Positions 1 to 9,477 of a DNA stretch of 64,000 bases are shown one piece after another (within the stretch, counting starts at the first letter, position 1; each line of letters opens with the position of its first letter). This DNA is from Salipiger mangrovisoli (GTDB lineage Bacteria > Pseudomonadota > Alphaproteobacteria > Rhodobacterales > Rhodobacteraceae). The translations under genes and the position numbers were made by a program. The DNA lies in contig NZ_JADFFK010000006.1 of the NCBI RefSeq assembly GCF_015223355.1, forward strand, positions 124,001 to 188,000, written 5' to 3'. Below the pieces are notes generated by a model. It was not told where the DNA came from. It saw only the letters and a list, made by a program, of their open reading frames with translations, and did not search any database.

Positions 1-199
1 GTCGGGCTTCGCGCTCGGCGTGCTCAGCCACCGCGCCTACTACAAGGCACTGGATGCCGCCGAATTCGGCGACACCACCAACATGCTCGGCCTGCCGCTC
101 TGGCCGTTTTACGGGATTCTCGCCCTTGGCTGCGGCTTCTGTGTCTTGGTCTTTGCGCTGCAAATCCTGAAGGTCCTCGTGCTCGGAGAAGAACAATGA
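1..199 (+). CDS. dctQ: TRAP transporter small permease (DctQ-like), 3' end only
   Basis: The window opens inside this gene; the reading frame starts at base 2 and stops with TGA at 197-199. The visible part is about 65 residues and ends in a hydrophobic segment followed by a short charged tail, as in the last membrane helix of DctQ proteins. The stop overlaps the start of dctM as ATGA (196-199), which implies translational coupling. DctQ forms the membrane complex with DctM, and a periplasmic binding protein, not seen here, delivers the substrate. The substrate cannot be read from this fragment. The assignment rests on hydrophobicity and on the adjoining dctM. Confidence 0.75.
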   Translation, partial: SGFALGVLSHRAYYKALDAAEFGDTTNMLGLPLWPFYGILALGCGFCVLVFALQILKVLVLGEEQ

Positions 200-1503
200 G
201 TGAAGTCTCCGCCGGGCTGCTCGGCATTGCCGCGCTCTTCCTTCTGATGATCCTGCGTACGCCGGTGGCCTTTGCCATGCTGCTGGTCGGCTTCTTCGGC
301 TACTGGGGCCTGTCGGGCTTTCGCGGCGCCAGCGCCATGCTGCTGACCGAGAGCTACTCGGCGGTCTCCTCCTACTCGCTGATCGTCGTGCCGATGTTCG
401 TGCTGCTGGGCAACATCGCCTCGGCCGCGGGCTATTCGCGCGGGCTTTATGATGCCGCCTATGCCTGGGTCGGGCGCTTCCGGGGCGGGCTCGCCTCGGC
501 CTCGGTGATCGGCTGCGCTGCCTTCTCGGCGGTCTCTGGCTCGTCCGTTGCCACGGCGGTGACGCTGGGCAAGGTGGCCCTGCCGCAGATGAAGCGGCTT
601 GGCTATGCCGACAGCCTCGCCACCGGGGCGGTCGCCGCGGGCGGCACGCTCGGCTTCCTGATCCCGCCCTCCACCGGCTTCGTGCTCTACGCGATCCTTA
701 CCGAGGAATCGATCGGGCGACTGTTCATGGCGGGCATCCTGCCGGGCGTCCTGCTCTGCGCGCTCTTCATCGGGGTGATCTGGCTGCAGGCGACGCTGCG
801 CCCCGAGGACGGTCCGCAGGGCGAGAAGATCGGCTGGGCCGAGAAGTTCCGCATCTCGTCCGAGGCCTGGCCGCTGTTCGGCGTCATCCTCGTGTCGATC
901 GGCGGCATCTACCTGGGTGTCTTCACCCCGGTCGAGGCCTCGGGCATCGGTGCGGGTCTGGTCATCCTGCTGGCGCTGGTGCAGCGCCGGATGGGCTGGG
1001 CGGGCTTCAAGGAAGCGGTGCTCGACACGCTGAAGACCAGCGCCATGCTCTACATGGTCGTGATCGGTGCCAACGTGCTGAATCCCTTCCTTGCCATCAC
1101 CCATATCCCCGCGACGCTGGGCGCACAGCTCGAGACGCTGGGCCTGGGGGCCTATGGCACGCTGATCGTGATCCTGCTTGGCTATGTGGTGCTGGGCATG
1201 TTCATGGACGGGCTCTCGATGCTGGTCATCACCATCCCCATCGTCTTCCCGGTGATCACCGGCTTCGGCTTCGATCCGATCTGGTTCGGCGTGGTGGCGG
1301 TGATCGTCATCGAGATGGGCATGATCACCCCGCCGGTGGGGATGAATGTCTTCGTGGTGCGCGGCGTGGCCGGTCCGGGCGTGCCCCTGACCACCGTGTT
1401 CAGCGGCGTGACGCCCTTCCTGATCGCGATGATCGTCGGGCTGGTGCTGATCATCCTCTTCCCGCAGATCGCCACGTTGATCCCGAACACGATGTTCGAT
1501 TAA
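196..1503 (+). CDS. dctM: TRAP transporter large permease (DctM family)
   Basis: A 435-residue, strongly hydrophobic protein of the usual DctM length (about 425-440). It starts with a membrane helix (ILRTPVAFAMLLVGFFGYW) and carries the conserved family segments GGTLGFLIPPS near residue 155 and MFMDGLSMLVITIPI near residue 335. It is the ion-coupled transport subunit of a tripartite ATP-independent periplasmic transporter in the inner membrane. The start overlaps the stop of the DctQ gene. A hairpin with a 9-bp stem follows at 1566, so this is probably the last gene of its operon. The substrate (often a C4-dicarboxylate or a sugar acid) cannot be told from sequence. Confidence 0.93.
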   Translation: MSEVSAGLLGIAALFLLMILRTPVAFAMLLVGFFGYWGLSGFRGASAMLLTESYSAVSSYSLIVVPMFVLLGNIASAAGYSRGLYDAAYAWVGRFRGGLASASVIGCAAFSAVSGSSVATAVTLGKVALPQMKRLGYADSLATGAVAAGGTLGFLIPPSTGFVLYAILTEESIGRLFMAGILPGVLLCALFIGVIWLQATLRPEDGPQGEKIGWAEKFRISSEAWPLFGVILVSIGGIYLGVFTPVEASGIGAGLVILLALVQRRMGWAGFKEAVLDTLKTSAMLYMVVIGANVLNPFLAITHIPATLGAQLETLGLGAYGTLIVILLGYVVLGMFMDGLSMLVITIPIVFPVITGFGFDPIWFGVVAVIVIEMGMITPPVGMNVFVVRGVAGPGVPLTTVFSGVTPFLIAMIVGLVLIILFPQIATLIPNTMFD

Positions 1504-1565
1504 AGCGATACAGCACAGAGATACAGAGCCGGGTCACCGGCCATGCACGAGGGACGTGCAAGGGG

Positions 1566-1599
1566 AAGGCCCCGTCGAGAGATCGGCGGGGCCTTGTTC
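1566..1599 (+). terminator. Probable rho-independent terminator after dctM
   Basis: AAGGCCCCG (1566-1574) pairs perfectly with CGGGGCCTT (1587-1595) over a 12-nt loop and is followed by TTGTTCC. It lies 63 bp after the dctM stop. From here to about 1960 there is no gene I can support. The stretch 1840-1930 is AT-richer than its surroundings and probably holds the promoter of the next gene. Confidence 0.7.
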
Positions 1600-1961
1600 C
1601 GTCCTGCTCATATTGCGTCACGCAGCTGGCAAAATGGCGAATCGTCGCTGGTGAAGTTGGGATTCTGCGGAAATCCGGTGCCGCCGAAATGACACCCGCA
1701 ATGGTTTCTTTGGCCCACGCGTGCAGGAAGTGGCGCGGATCGGGGCAGGGGCGGCGGTTTGCTGCCAAGAATTCGGCCAAGATTGGTCCTCAGCCTTGTG
1801 CCCCGGACTTTCATCGGCGTTGCAGCCGTGGTCATGCTGAAAGTTTTCGTGTAATAGGATTCGGGTAGTGAAGATTTATCCTGCGCGCAAGCTATAGATT
1901 TTACGTCAATATTTTCTGGGGACCCGAATTTTCGCGGGTCCTGACCGGAGGTGCTTTTCTT

Positions 1962-3077
1962 ATGCGAATTGGAACGGAGAATCCGATGAACATTGTTATC
2001 CTTGGTTGCGGAGGCTTTATCGGCAGCCACTTGCTTGATCGCCTGCTCACCACCACCGATCACAAGATCATCGGATGGGACCCGGAGAGCTCGAAAATTC
2101 GGAAGCATCTCGACAATCCGAATTTCACGCTCCACCAGAGGTACGTCGACGATCCCGAGACCCAGCAGGATCTTCGGAACGCCGTGGCCGAAGGTGACGT
2201 GGTGATCAACCTTGCCGCGATCTGCAACCCGTCCGAGTACAACACCAACCCGATCAGCGTGATCAAATCCAACCTGTTCGACGTTTACCCGATCGTCGAG
2301 CTTTGCGTGGAATACAAGCGCTGGTTGATCAGCTTCTCGACCAGCGAGTGCTACGGCCGCACGCTGTCGAGCTATGTTGGGGACACCTCCTACGAGAACC
2401 CCGATCTCTACGAACTGAAGGAAGACGAAACGCCGCTGATCATGGGGCCGATCGTCAACCAGCGCTGGACCTACGCCTGCGCCAAGCAGATGGTCGAGCG
2501 CCTCGTCTATGCGCACCACAAGGAAGACGGCCTGCCGTTCACCGTGGTGCGTCCGCTGAACTTCTTCGGTCCGCGCATGGACTACATTCCCCAGCGCGAC
2601 GGCGATGGCGTTCCCCGCGTGCTGGCTTGCTTCATGGGCGCGCTGCTCAACGGCGATCCGATGAAGCTGGTCGATGGCGGCAAGGCGCGCCGCACCATCG
2701 TCTCGATCTACGAGGCGGTCGATGCGATCTGCCGCATGCTCGACAACCCCGAGAAGGCCAACGGCCACGCCTTCAACATCGGCAACCGCAACAACGAAGT
2801 CACCATGGCCGAACTGGCGGACATGATGCGCAAGACCTATGCCAAGATCACCGGCGACGCCTCTTACGAGGATTACCCGATCATCGAGGTCAGCGCGGAA
2901 GAGTTCTATGGCGAAGGCTATGAGGACTGCGACCGCCGGATGCCCGATGTCTCCAAGGCCAAGGACCTGCTTGGCTGGGAGCCGAAGATCGCCCTGGAAG
3001 ACGTTCTGCTCGACACGATGACCTACTTCCACAACGAGTACGCCGGCACGATGAAGCCCGCGCAAGTGGCCGAATAA
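1962..3077 (+). CDS. NAD-dependent UDP-glucuronate decarboxylase / UDP-sugar synthase (ArnA dehydrogenase-domain type)
   Basis: A short-chain dehydrogenase-type sugar-nucleotide enzyme of 371 residues. The Rossmann motif GCGGFIG is at residues 15-21. The STSE motif (T127, S128, E129) and Y171-x3-K175 match the catalytic residues of the C-terminal decarboxylase domain of ArnA and of UDP-apiose/xylose synthases. It probably oxidises and decarboxylates UDP-glucuronate in the cytoplasm to a UDP-4-keto-pentose, UDP-xylose or UDP-apiose; which one cannot be read. Two starts are possible. ATG 1962 has GGAGG ten bases upstream. ATG 1986 has GGAACGGAGA five bases upstream and puts the Rossmann strand right at the N-terminus, as in homologues. 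A hairpin follows the stop. A surface-polysaccharide role is inferred; the next gene encodes an extracellular glycosidase-like RTX protein. Confidence 0.85.
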   Translation: MRIGTENPMNIVILGCGGFIGSHLLDRLLTTTDHKIIGWDPESSKIRKHLDNPNFTLHQRYVDDPETQQDLRNAVAEGDVVINLAAICNPSEYNTNPISVIKSNLFDVYPIVELCVEYKRWLISFSTSECYGRTLSSYVGDTSYENPDLYELKEDETPLIMGPIVNQRWTYACAKQMVERLVYAHHKEDGLPFTVVRPLNFFGPRMDYIPQRDGDGVPRVLACFMGALLNGDPMKLVDGGKARRTIVSIYEAVDAICRMLDNPEKANGHAFNIGNRNNEVTMAELADMMRKTYAKITGDASYEDYPIIEVSAEEFYGEGYEDCDRRMPDVSKAKDLLGWEPKIALEDVLLDTMTYFHNEYAGTMKPAQVAE

Positions 3078-3106
3078 GCCGCGTTACCTTCCCGGTATTT
3101 CCTCCC

Positions 3107-3140
3107 TGCCGCGTCCCTCCCTGGGCGCGGCAATCATTTT
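3107..3140 (+). terminator. Probable terminator after the UDP-sugar synthase gene
   Basis: TGCCGCG (3107-3113) and CGCGGCA (3126-3132) form a perfect 7-bp stem with a 12-nt loop, followed by ATCATTTT. It stands 30 bp after the stop codon. Confidence 0.55.
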
Positions 3141-3744
3141 GAGGGGGCGTCACCCCGCCAATTCGCGCGCGAAGGGGGCAAGATCACCGGCGCGGGAGGT
3201 GCCATTCAAATTGGAGGTCGCACCTCGATTTCCGGTTTTATATTCAAATTTCCGTATCTCATTTTTCAAGCCTTCATAGGCGCTTCTGAATTCGGGCGCG
3301 CAAGCGGCCCGAATGTTGCCAGGCGCGAGCCGGCCAGCGCGCAACGCGGGCAAGGTGCTGTGAAGGATTTTCCAGGAAATTGGCTTGGCGTGGCCGAATT
3401 GGGTGGATGTCTCACGCCCGTCGGCACCGCGCCGGTCGCGATGCCACAAAGGCAAATAACACATGCGAAATACCCTATTTGACACCGGGGGCATCGGTTG
3501 GCGGCCGAGAGCCGGTTGATCGAGACCGCGCTCCGGCGCCTTACACCAACCTCAGGGTGAAGCCCTTGCGGACGCGGTGAGACGTTTTGGCAACCGCGGC
3601 ACCGGAAAGAGGCACAGAAACGAAGTGTTTCTGAAAGAAGATAAAAAACGGCAAAATTATGTCTTACTCTGGTCGGCAAATTCTGGCGGGCAGACTCCGA
3701 CCGGCGCGCCGACGATTTTTCCCAGTTCTAGTTTGGTACCGATC
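3141..3744. other. Intergenic stretch before the RTX-glycosidase gene, no gene seen
   Basis: About 600 bp without a supportable gene. The frame of the downstream RTX protein stays open back to a GTG at 3577, but that part encodes a basic, low-complexity sequence and lacks a convincing ribosome site. The segment around 3205-3265 is clearly AT-richer than the rest and contains ATTCAAATT twice in near-copy, so it is the likeliest promoter region. Confidence 0.4.
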
Positions 3745-6700
3745 ATGCTCTATCTTTCGTCGCTTCTGCTCAGCGTGCTCCTTTGGAGCATGGCCAGCGG
3801 CTCGTCTTCCGGCTCGGACAGCGACGATGCGCAGGATGATGGCGCGGCAGGCACCGCCGATGACCTGGACGCGGGACTGATCCTGGGCACGATCGGAAAT
3901 GACATGCTGACCGGCACCAGCGGCAACGAGACGTTGGATGGCGGCCCCGGCGACGATCGTCTTGTCGGCGGCGGTGGCCATGACCTGCTGGTTGACCGGC
4001 TCGGCTCGGATACGGCCGAGGGCGGGGCGGGCAGCGATTTCATCGTGATGGTGGACGACCTGCCGGGCGCATCCGACGTGCTCGACGGCGGTGGCGGTGT
4101 TGATCTGCTTTGGGGGGACGATGGCGACACGGTGACCGGCGGCGGCGGTGCCGACCTTTTCATCGTGCCGGTCGGGCAAGAAGGGGCGGAGCCGGTCACC
4201 ATTACCGACCTCGATTTCTCCCGGCTTACAGATCAGGACCTTCCGGACCGAGTTGTCTTTGTGACACCCGAGGGAGACATCATCCCGCGCGCCGCCTTCT
4301 TCGACGGCACGCTCGCGGCGGGTATCGGCGATATGCCCGACGGCAGCGGCGCGGGTGTCTTCATGAATGGCGAGGTCGTGGCGGTGATCGAGGGTTACAC
4401 CGCCGAAGAGCTTTTCTACGAAACGATATGGATCGGCAATTTCTCGTCGGCGCTCAATGCCACCTTCGAGGGCGACGACATGCTGATCGGCACCGAAACG
4501 CGCGACGACTTCTTCGGCGGGCCGGGCGCCGACGTTCTGGTGGGGCGGGGCGGCGGCGACTACCTCGACGGCCAGGACGGGAATGACTCGATCAGCGGTG
4601 TCGATGTGGCGGGGGCCGACACGGTGGGCGACACGCTGGTCGGCAACGCCGGGGACGACATTCTCTTCGGCGACGAGGGGGACCACCTCGCGGGCGGGGC
4701 AGGCAACGATTACTACGACATCGTGGTGCCGCAGGGCGACGATGCCTTCACCCCGCTCACGCTGCACACCTACGAGCTGAACGGCAATGACGGCGGTCCC
4801 GAACTCATCTCGCTGATGCGGGCGGACGGCACGCTGATCGATGCGGACGAAGCCTATGACAATCTGACCGTCGCCGAGGCAGCGGACGGCAGCGGCGCGG
4901 CGCTGATCTATGACGGCATCGTGCTCGCGGTGATCAAGGGGGTGGACGCGGCGTCGCTCGGCGATCCCGCGGGCTGGCTGGGCAACCTGACCCAATTGAC
5001 CCCGGTGGCCTCTGCGCCGCCCGCCTTCGACGGCACGCATGTTTCCGTCACCGCGGCCACGGGCACCGGCCAGATGCTCGAAGGGGCCTATTTCGGCGGC
5101 AATCTCGTGTTCAGCGTGAACACCGAGGACGGCGTGCCCTTCGACAATTTCGGCACGGCGGCGGATGCGCTCGACATCACCCACCTGCGCTTCCCGGCCG
5201 GGCAGGGCGACAGCGGCGATCTGGAAGTCGATGGCGATGGTTTCCTCAACGTGCTGGAAATGCAGCGCGTGGACGGTGCGTGGCAGCTGCGGCAGGAGGT
5301 CACCGACATGCTCGACTGGGCGCGCGAGAATGGCGCGCAGGTGACGCTGGTGCTGCCGACGAAGAACTACGGCGTGGATGAGTTCGAGACGCTGGACGAT
5401 GAGATCGCGCGCTTCGCCGAGACGGTGATGCGTGACTATTCCGATGTGGTCGAGGCCTTCGAGATCGGCAACGAATACTGGAGCATGGGCGAAACGGCCT
5501 ATGGCACCAAGGCCGATGTCGCCGCGGTCGCGCTGGCGCGCGGTATGGAGGACGCGGGCTTCGCGGAAGACGATCAGGCCGCGATCCTCGTGCAGATGGC
5601 CTCGCCCTTCGCCGGGTCGGAGTATCACGTCTCGGTCGATGACAGACCCTATCTGGAGCGCGTGCAGGACGCGAACCGCACGATCATCGACCAGCTTGGC
5701 ACCGAGGCGCGGGAGGCGATCGACGGGGTGGTCGAGCACTACTACTACGACAAGCAGGTCACCGAGTTCGAGGGTACCAGCGGCGAGATGAACTTCATCA
5801 ACCGCGACTACGCCGTCTGGGAGGAAGAGTTCGACAAGGAGCTCGACCTCTACATCACCGAGTGGAACGTGCGCACCTCCGACACCGCCGAGACCGGGCT
5901 GCGCTCGGCCTCGGTGATGGTCGAGATGACCAGCAACATGAACGGGCTCGGGGTGGATGCGGCGCATGTCTGGCCGGTGCAGCACAACACGCCGACCGAC
6001 CTTGCCGGCAAGCAGACCGAAGACGTGATCACCGACGCCGAGGGGCGCGTGCTCAACACCATCAACGGCGCCACTTTCGACCTGATGAGTTCCAGCTTGC
6101 CGGGGCTGGAGCTGCTCGACACCGACCTTTCGATCGCGGACGGCAGCTTCACCTTCCACGCCTGGCAGTCCGAGGACAGCACCGTGGTCTACGTCGCCTC
6201 GCGGGCGACCGACACGATCGAGCTGGAGCTGGACCTTTCGACGCTGGTGCCGGACTACAGCTCTGCCTCGGCGGTGAAGATTGGCGCGGATTTCTCGGCC
6301 AATTCCAGTGATGGCGTGCACTACGTGCCGGGCAGCGGCTTCGAGGAGGCCGACAGCCTGCTGGTCAACGGTCAGCGCTACTACATCAACGAGAACGATG
6401 TGCGGGCCGAGCTGACTGACCTCGCGGTGACGGGCACCACGGTTCTGGTGACGCTCGATCCCTTCGAGGTGATCGAGATCACCTACGTGACCTCGGCGGG
6501 GGCGATGATCCCGCCCGACAGCGGTGGCGAAGCCGGAGACCGGATCACCGGCAGCGCTGCGGCGGACACCTTGGAGGGGGGAGATGGCGATGACACGCTC
6601 GCAGGACAGGGCGGCGATGATCACCTTACCGGCGGCAAGGGCGACGATCAGGTCAACGGCGGCGAGGGCGACGACCGGCTGCTCGGCTGGGGCGGCGACG

Positions 6701-7125
6701 ATTCCCTCAAGGGAGCCGAGGGCGACGACCTGATCTCGGGTAATCAGGGCGACGACACTCTGGTTGGCAGCGAGGGCGACGACACGTTGAGCGGCGGCGA
6801 GGACGACGACGAGCTGAACGGCATGACGGGCAACGACCGCCTTTCGGGCGGTTTGGGAGCGGATACGCTGACCGGCTGGGCCGGGCGCGACGTCTTCGTG
6901 CTGGCCGAAGGCGATCTGACCGGCGGCGACGTGATCACCGACTTCACACCCGGCAAGGACGTGATCGAAGTCGACCTGCCGGGCATCGACGATCTGTCGG
7001 ACATCAGCTTCAGCGCCGGCGCCGAGGGCATCACCCTCCACTTCGGCAGCGAAGGCAGCCTGCTGCTGCAGGGCGATCTGCGCCTTGCCGATGTGAGCGC
7101 AGCCCGGAACTTCGTCTTCGTCTGA
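3745..7125 (+). CDS. RTX calcium-binding protein with an embedded clan-GH-A-like glycosidase domain
   Basis: About 1126 residues from ATG 3745, chosen because the protein then begins with a hydrophobic segment (MLYLSSLLLSVLLW) as many Rhodobacterales RTX proteins do. The open frame extends to GTG 3577 but looks non-coding. Domains in order: a linker rich in Asp and Ser; GGxGxD-type RTX nonapeptides at about 3886-4050 and 4516-4720; a glycosidase-like region at about 5030-6500; a second RTX block at about 6537-6880; and a C-terminal segment like type I secretion signals. The glycosidase region carries EIGNEYW (Asn-Glu, E577, candidate acid/base) and YITEWN (E706, candidate nucleophile), the pattern of clan A retaining glycosidases such as families 39 and 51. 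It is probably secreted by an ABC-type I system not encoded here and folded by calcium. The substrate is unknown. Confidence 0.8.
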   Translation: MLYLSSLLLSVLLWSMASGSSSGSDSDDAQDDGAAGTADDLDAGLILGTIGNDMLTGTSGNETLDGGPGDDRLVGGGGHDLLVDRLGSDTAEGGAGSDFIVMVDDLPGASDVLDGGGGVDLLWGDDGDTVTGGGGADLFIVPVGQEGAEPVTITDLDFSRLTDQDLPDRVVFVTPEGDIIPRAAFFDGTLAAGIGDMPDGSGAGVFMNGEVVAVIEGYTAEELFYETIWIGNFSSALNATFEGDDMLIGTETRDDFFGGPGADVLVGRGGGDYLDGQDGNDSISGVDVAGADTVGDTLVGNAGDDILFGDEGDHLAGGAGNDYYDIVVPQGDDAFTPLTLHTYELNGNDGGPELISLMRADGTLIDADEAYDNLTVAEAADGSGAALIYDGIVLAVIKGVDAASLGDPAGWLGNLTQLTPVASAPPAFDGTHVSVTAATGTGQMLEGAYFGGNLVFSVNTEDGVPFDNFGTAADALDITHLRFPAGQGDSGDLEVDGDGFLNVLEMQRVDGAWQLRQEVTDMLDWARENGAQVTLVLPTKNYGVDEFETLDDEIARFAETVMRDYSDVVEAFEIGNEYWSMGETAYGTKADVAAVALARGMEDAGFAEDDQAAILVQMASPFAGSEYHVSVDDRPYLERVQDANRTIIDQLGTEAREAIDGVVEHYYYDKQVTEFEGTSGEMNFINRDYAVWEEEFDKELDLYITEWNVRTSDTAETGLRSASVMVEMTSNMNGLGVDAAHVWPVQHNTPTDLAGKQTEDVITDAEGRVLNTINGATFDLMSSSLPGLELLDTDLSIADGSFTFHAWQSEDSTVVYVASRATDTIELELDLSTLVPDYSSASAVKIGADFSANSSDGVHYVPGSGFEEADSLLVNGQRYYINENDVRAELTDLAVTGTTVLVTLDPFEVIEITYVTSAGAMIPPDSGGEAGDRITGSAAADTLEGGDGDDTLAGQGGDDHLTGGKGDDQVNGGEGDDRLLGWGGDDSLKGAEGDDLISGNQGDDTLVGSEGDDTLSGGEDDDELNGMTGNDRLSGGLGADTLTGWAGRDVFVLAEGDLTGGDVITDFTPGKDVIEVDLPGIDDLSDISFSAGAEGITLHFGSEGSLLLQGDLRLADVSAARNFVFV

Positions 7126-7133
7126 AGCAGGGT

Positions 7134-7154
7134 GCCCGCCCTGTTCGGGCGGGC
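7134..7154. terminator. Hairpin between convergent genes, probable shared terminator
   Basis: GCCCGCCC (7134-7141) and GGGCGGGC (7147-7154) form a perfect 8-bp stem over a TGTTC loop. It lies between the converging RTX-glycosidase and porin genes, so it can serve both strands. There is no U tract on either side. Confidence 0.55.
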
Positions 7155-7161
7155 GGCAGGG

Positions 7162-8346
7162 TCAGAAGGTCGCGCGGATGCGGAAGCCGACCTGCGTGTA
7201 GTCGTCGTAGCTTTCGAAGCTCGGCTTCACCCACATGATGTTGCCGCCGATGCGCCAGTTCTCGGTGAGCGCGGCCTCGTAGAAGCCTTCGACCGCCGAC
7301 TCGTCGCGCAGCTTCACTCCGTAGGCCCCCAGCGCCTCGCCCAGCTTGTCTGACCAGTTGTACTTGCTCCAGGCCAGGCCCCAGCGGTCGCTGGAGCGAC
7401 CGTAGAGCGGCGAGTTGCCCCCCACCCCGAGCAGGAACATCTCGTCGAGCGGGTTGGGATTGCCGTCCCCGAAGCCGACCTGGCCGAAGACGCCCCAGCC
7501 CACCATCGGGTTCTGCGGATCGCTCCAGAGGTATTGCTGGAAGCTCACGCCGGTATAGTTCACCCCATCCTTGGTGCTGGCAAAGGCGTCGTCGCTGGGC
7601 GACAGCAGCAGGGACTCGTAGTCAGTGCCCTTCTTCGTCGAATGGGCGATATTGAGGCTGTAGAAGCCGGGCTTTCCGTTGATCTGCGTCGTGTAGGTCG
7701 CGGTGCCGTTGTAGACCACGCCCTCGTCGAAAAGATCGTCCCAGAACTCCTCGCCCTGCGCGTTGTTGGCGTCGTAGATCATCAGCGTGTAGATCATCGG
7801 CGCGTAGTTCACCGTCAGCATGCCGCCGAAGATGTAGGGCGGCAGCACGAAGTTGCTGGGCGCGCCGATGCCGAGATACTGGAAGCCGCCCTGTCCCTGA
7901 CCGCCAAGCAGCGGCGTCGCCTCTGCCAGGTCGATGACGTTGAACTTGCCGAGGGACAGGCTCGTCGTGTTGTTGAACTGCTGCGTCATGGTCAGCGAAA
8001 GCGTCGTCTGGTTGTCCGAGGTGAGCGCCGGGAGCGTCGCGAAGGTGTTGGTGGGCCAGACGAGGCCGCCTTCTCCGAGACCGACGATATCGTCGCCGTC
8101 ATTGTATTCGAAATGTCCGCTGATCGAGCCGCCGGACCAGATCTCCGCGTAGCTCATCTTGATGTCGGCGCGCCAGCTGTAGCGCGCGTCGTCATCGGCA
8201 TCCCCTTCGATCGGCGCGTCGGCGAATGTTGTGAAGCCGAAACTGAACTTGGGTCCCTGGTCTTGTGCCCAAGCGGTGGCGGGCAGGCTGGCCGAGGTCA
8301 GCAGGGCAGCGGTCAGGACGGGACGGGAAAAAAGACGGACCGGCAT
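7162..8346 (-). CDS. Outer-membrane porin, carbohydrate-selective (OprB-like)
   Basis: A 394-residue protein with a clear signal peptide (cut after ATAWA, about residue 27). A beta-barrel-type body with alternating aromatic and polar residues follows, and the chain ends in Phe, the usual outer-membrane assembly signal. Sections such as FNVIDLAEATPLLGGQGQG and the repeated Trp/Tyr-rich strands resemble OprB-family porins, which let sugars and other small solutes through the outer membrane. The ribosome site GAGGAT stands just before the ATG on the minus strand. It is transcribed toward the RTX-glycosidase gene. A role in taking up the glycosidase products is possible but is only inferred from proximity. 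Confidence 0.75.
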   Translation of the reverse strand: MPVRLFSRPVLTAALLTSASLPATAWAQDQGPKFSFGFTTFADAPIEGDADDDARYSWRADIKMSYAEIWSGGSISGHFEYNDGDDIVGLGEGGLVWPTNTFATLPALTSDNQTTLSLTMTQQFNNTTSLSLGKFNVIDLAEATPLLGGQGQGGFQYLGIGAPSNFVLPPYIFGGMLTVNYAPMIYTLMIYDANNAQGEEFWDDLFDEGVVYNGTATYTTQINGKPGFYSLNIAHSTKKGTDYESLLLSPSDDAFASTKDGVNYTGVSFQQYLWSDPQNPMVGWGVFGQVGFGDGNPNPLDEMFLLGVGGNSPLYGRSSDRWGLAWSKYNWSDKLGEALGAYGVKLRDESAVEGFYEAALTENWRIGGNIMWVKPSFESYDDYTQVGFRIRATF

Positions 8347-8569
8347 GGCAAAATCCTCGTATCGGAGGTGGCTGTTCCTTGGGAAATCACGGCCCCGGTC
8401 CCGTGGCCGCAGAATACGATGCGGCTTGGCCTCCGAGGCGGTACGCGTAAAGACAGGTCTTCAAACCATCTGATTTCACGGCGAGAAATCGTGCCGGGAA
8501 ACCTATGCAGAAAGCCTTCCACAGGTGGGCGACAAAAGCAATTCTCGATCTACCTTGGCGCGAAGCTTG

Positions 8570-9477
8570 GCGAGCACTGTGGCATGGGTGCCCTTGCGTC
8601 AGGCATCCGAAATGCCCGAGCGCCGCCGGTCCGTCTTCACCATGGTGTCTGGCTCGAAGCAGCGCAGCGGGGCGTTCCAGCGCGTCGGGACGCCTGTCGG
8701 CACGGCCAGTTTCAGCGCAGGCAGCACTCCGGGGTGCAGCGGCACCAGGTCCGCCGCGACAAGAGCCTAGCGCCGCGCAGGACGTCCGGAAGGTCGGGCA
8801 GGGCCGTCGAGCGGCCCGGCGCCGGGGTAACCCCGGCGCGCAGGTAGAGTGAGCCGCCCTCGCACCCATGGCGCTTGGCAGGGTCCAGCCGGGCAGGGGA
8901 AGCCGGCGCTTCCGCGCGCCTGTCTCAAGGATCACCGCACGCTTCAATGATCCGCGTCGCCTGGGCCCAGGCAAATGCGTAGCGCCCGACTCCTCGGGCA
9001 TACGTCGCGGGCCGACACGCCGGAGACGTGCCGCGCGGCGCCTTCGCGGCCATGCCCTCAGGGCTCGCGCAGATGGTCACCAGCACGGCGGATGGGGAGA
9101 CTGAGCGCTCACGCGTCCTCCTCCGGCTGGTACAGGAGTTTGCCGGACTGGCGGGTGAGGATCATGCCCGGTGTCACGGGCACGAGACAGGTCCGCCGGT
9201 CGGGAGCGCCGTCGCGCAGCAGCTCCACACGTGCGTCGGTGGGGATCGGGTCTTGCCGCACCAGGGAGCCTCGCGAAAGAGAAGGCAGCAGCGCCCGCTT
9301 CGGCGATCTGCGGAGCGATGCGCAGCGCATGCCGCGCCGCCAGCGTCACACATAGGCGCCGGGATGGTAAGGCGACTGGCCACAGATGCGCGTGCCGTCA
9401 TCCGGCTTCACCCGGAAGCCGGTCAAGCAGTGCACGACGGTGAGTCGGGCGCGGGGGTCCGCGGCCGAATGCGCCAT
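8570..9477 (-). pseudogene. Apparently decayed coding DNA downstream of fliJ
   Basis: No intact gene was found between the porin promoter and fliJ. On the minus strand, however, short stretches read like real protein and are broken by stops or frame changes. One 43-codon frame begins directly at the fliJ stop (9477 to 9346) and reads on in another frame (LAARHALRIAPQIAEAG). A fragment ending LVPVTPGMILTRQSGKLL stops near 9109. Fragments around 8900-8600 include SLYLRAGVTPAPGRST and, one frame over, LVPLHPGVLPALKLAVPTG, ending near 8612. I do not recognise the family or families. The region could also be ordinary GC-rich spacer, so the call is tentative. Confidence 0.35.

Noticed and set aside
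1765-1785. CAAGAAT and CAAGATT near 1765 and 1778 as members of the flagellar motif
   Set aside because: They lie before a sugar-nucleotide gene, are 13 bp apart and out of phase, and overlap a GAATTC context; probably chance.
3577-3744. N-terminal extension of the RTX-glycosidase to GTG 3577
   Set aside because: The added 56 residues are basic and low in family character, while ATG 3745 gives a typical hydrophobic N-terminus.
3664-7041. A 1125-codon open frame on the minus strand opposite the RTX-glycosidase
   Set aside because: It is the GC-driven shadow of the RTX gene: rich in His, Arg and Val runs, no domain, and no ribosome site. Similar shadows lie opposite dctM, flgE-flgK, the FAD oxidase region and the RTX-Hint gene.
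8505-8852. A 115-codon plus-strand frame upstream of the porin
   Set aside because: Cys/Trp/Arg/Ser-rich translation without domain; minus-strand fragments in the same place look more protein-like.
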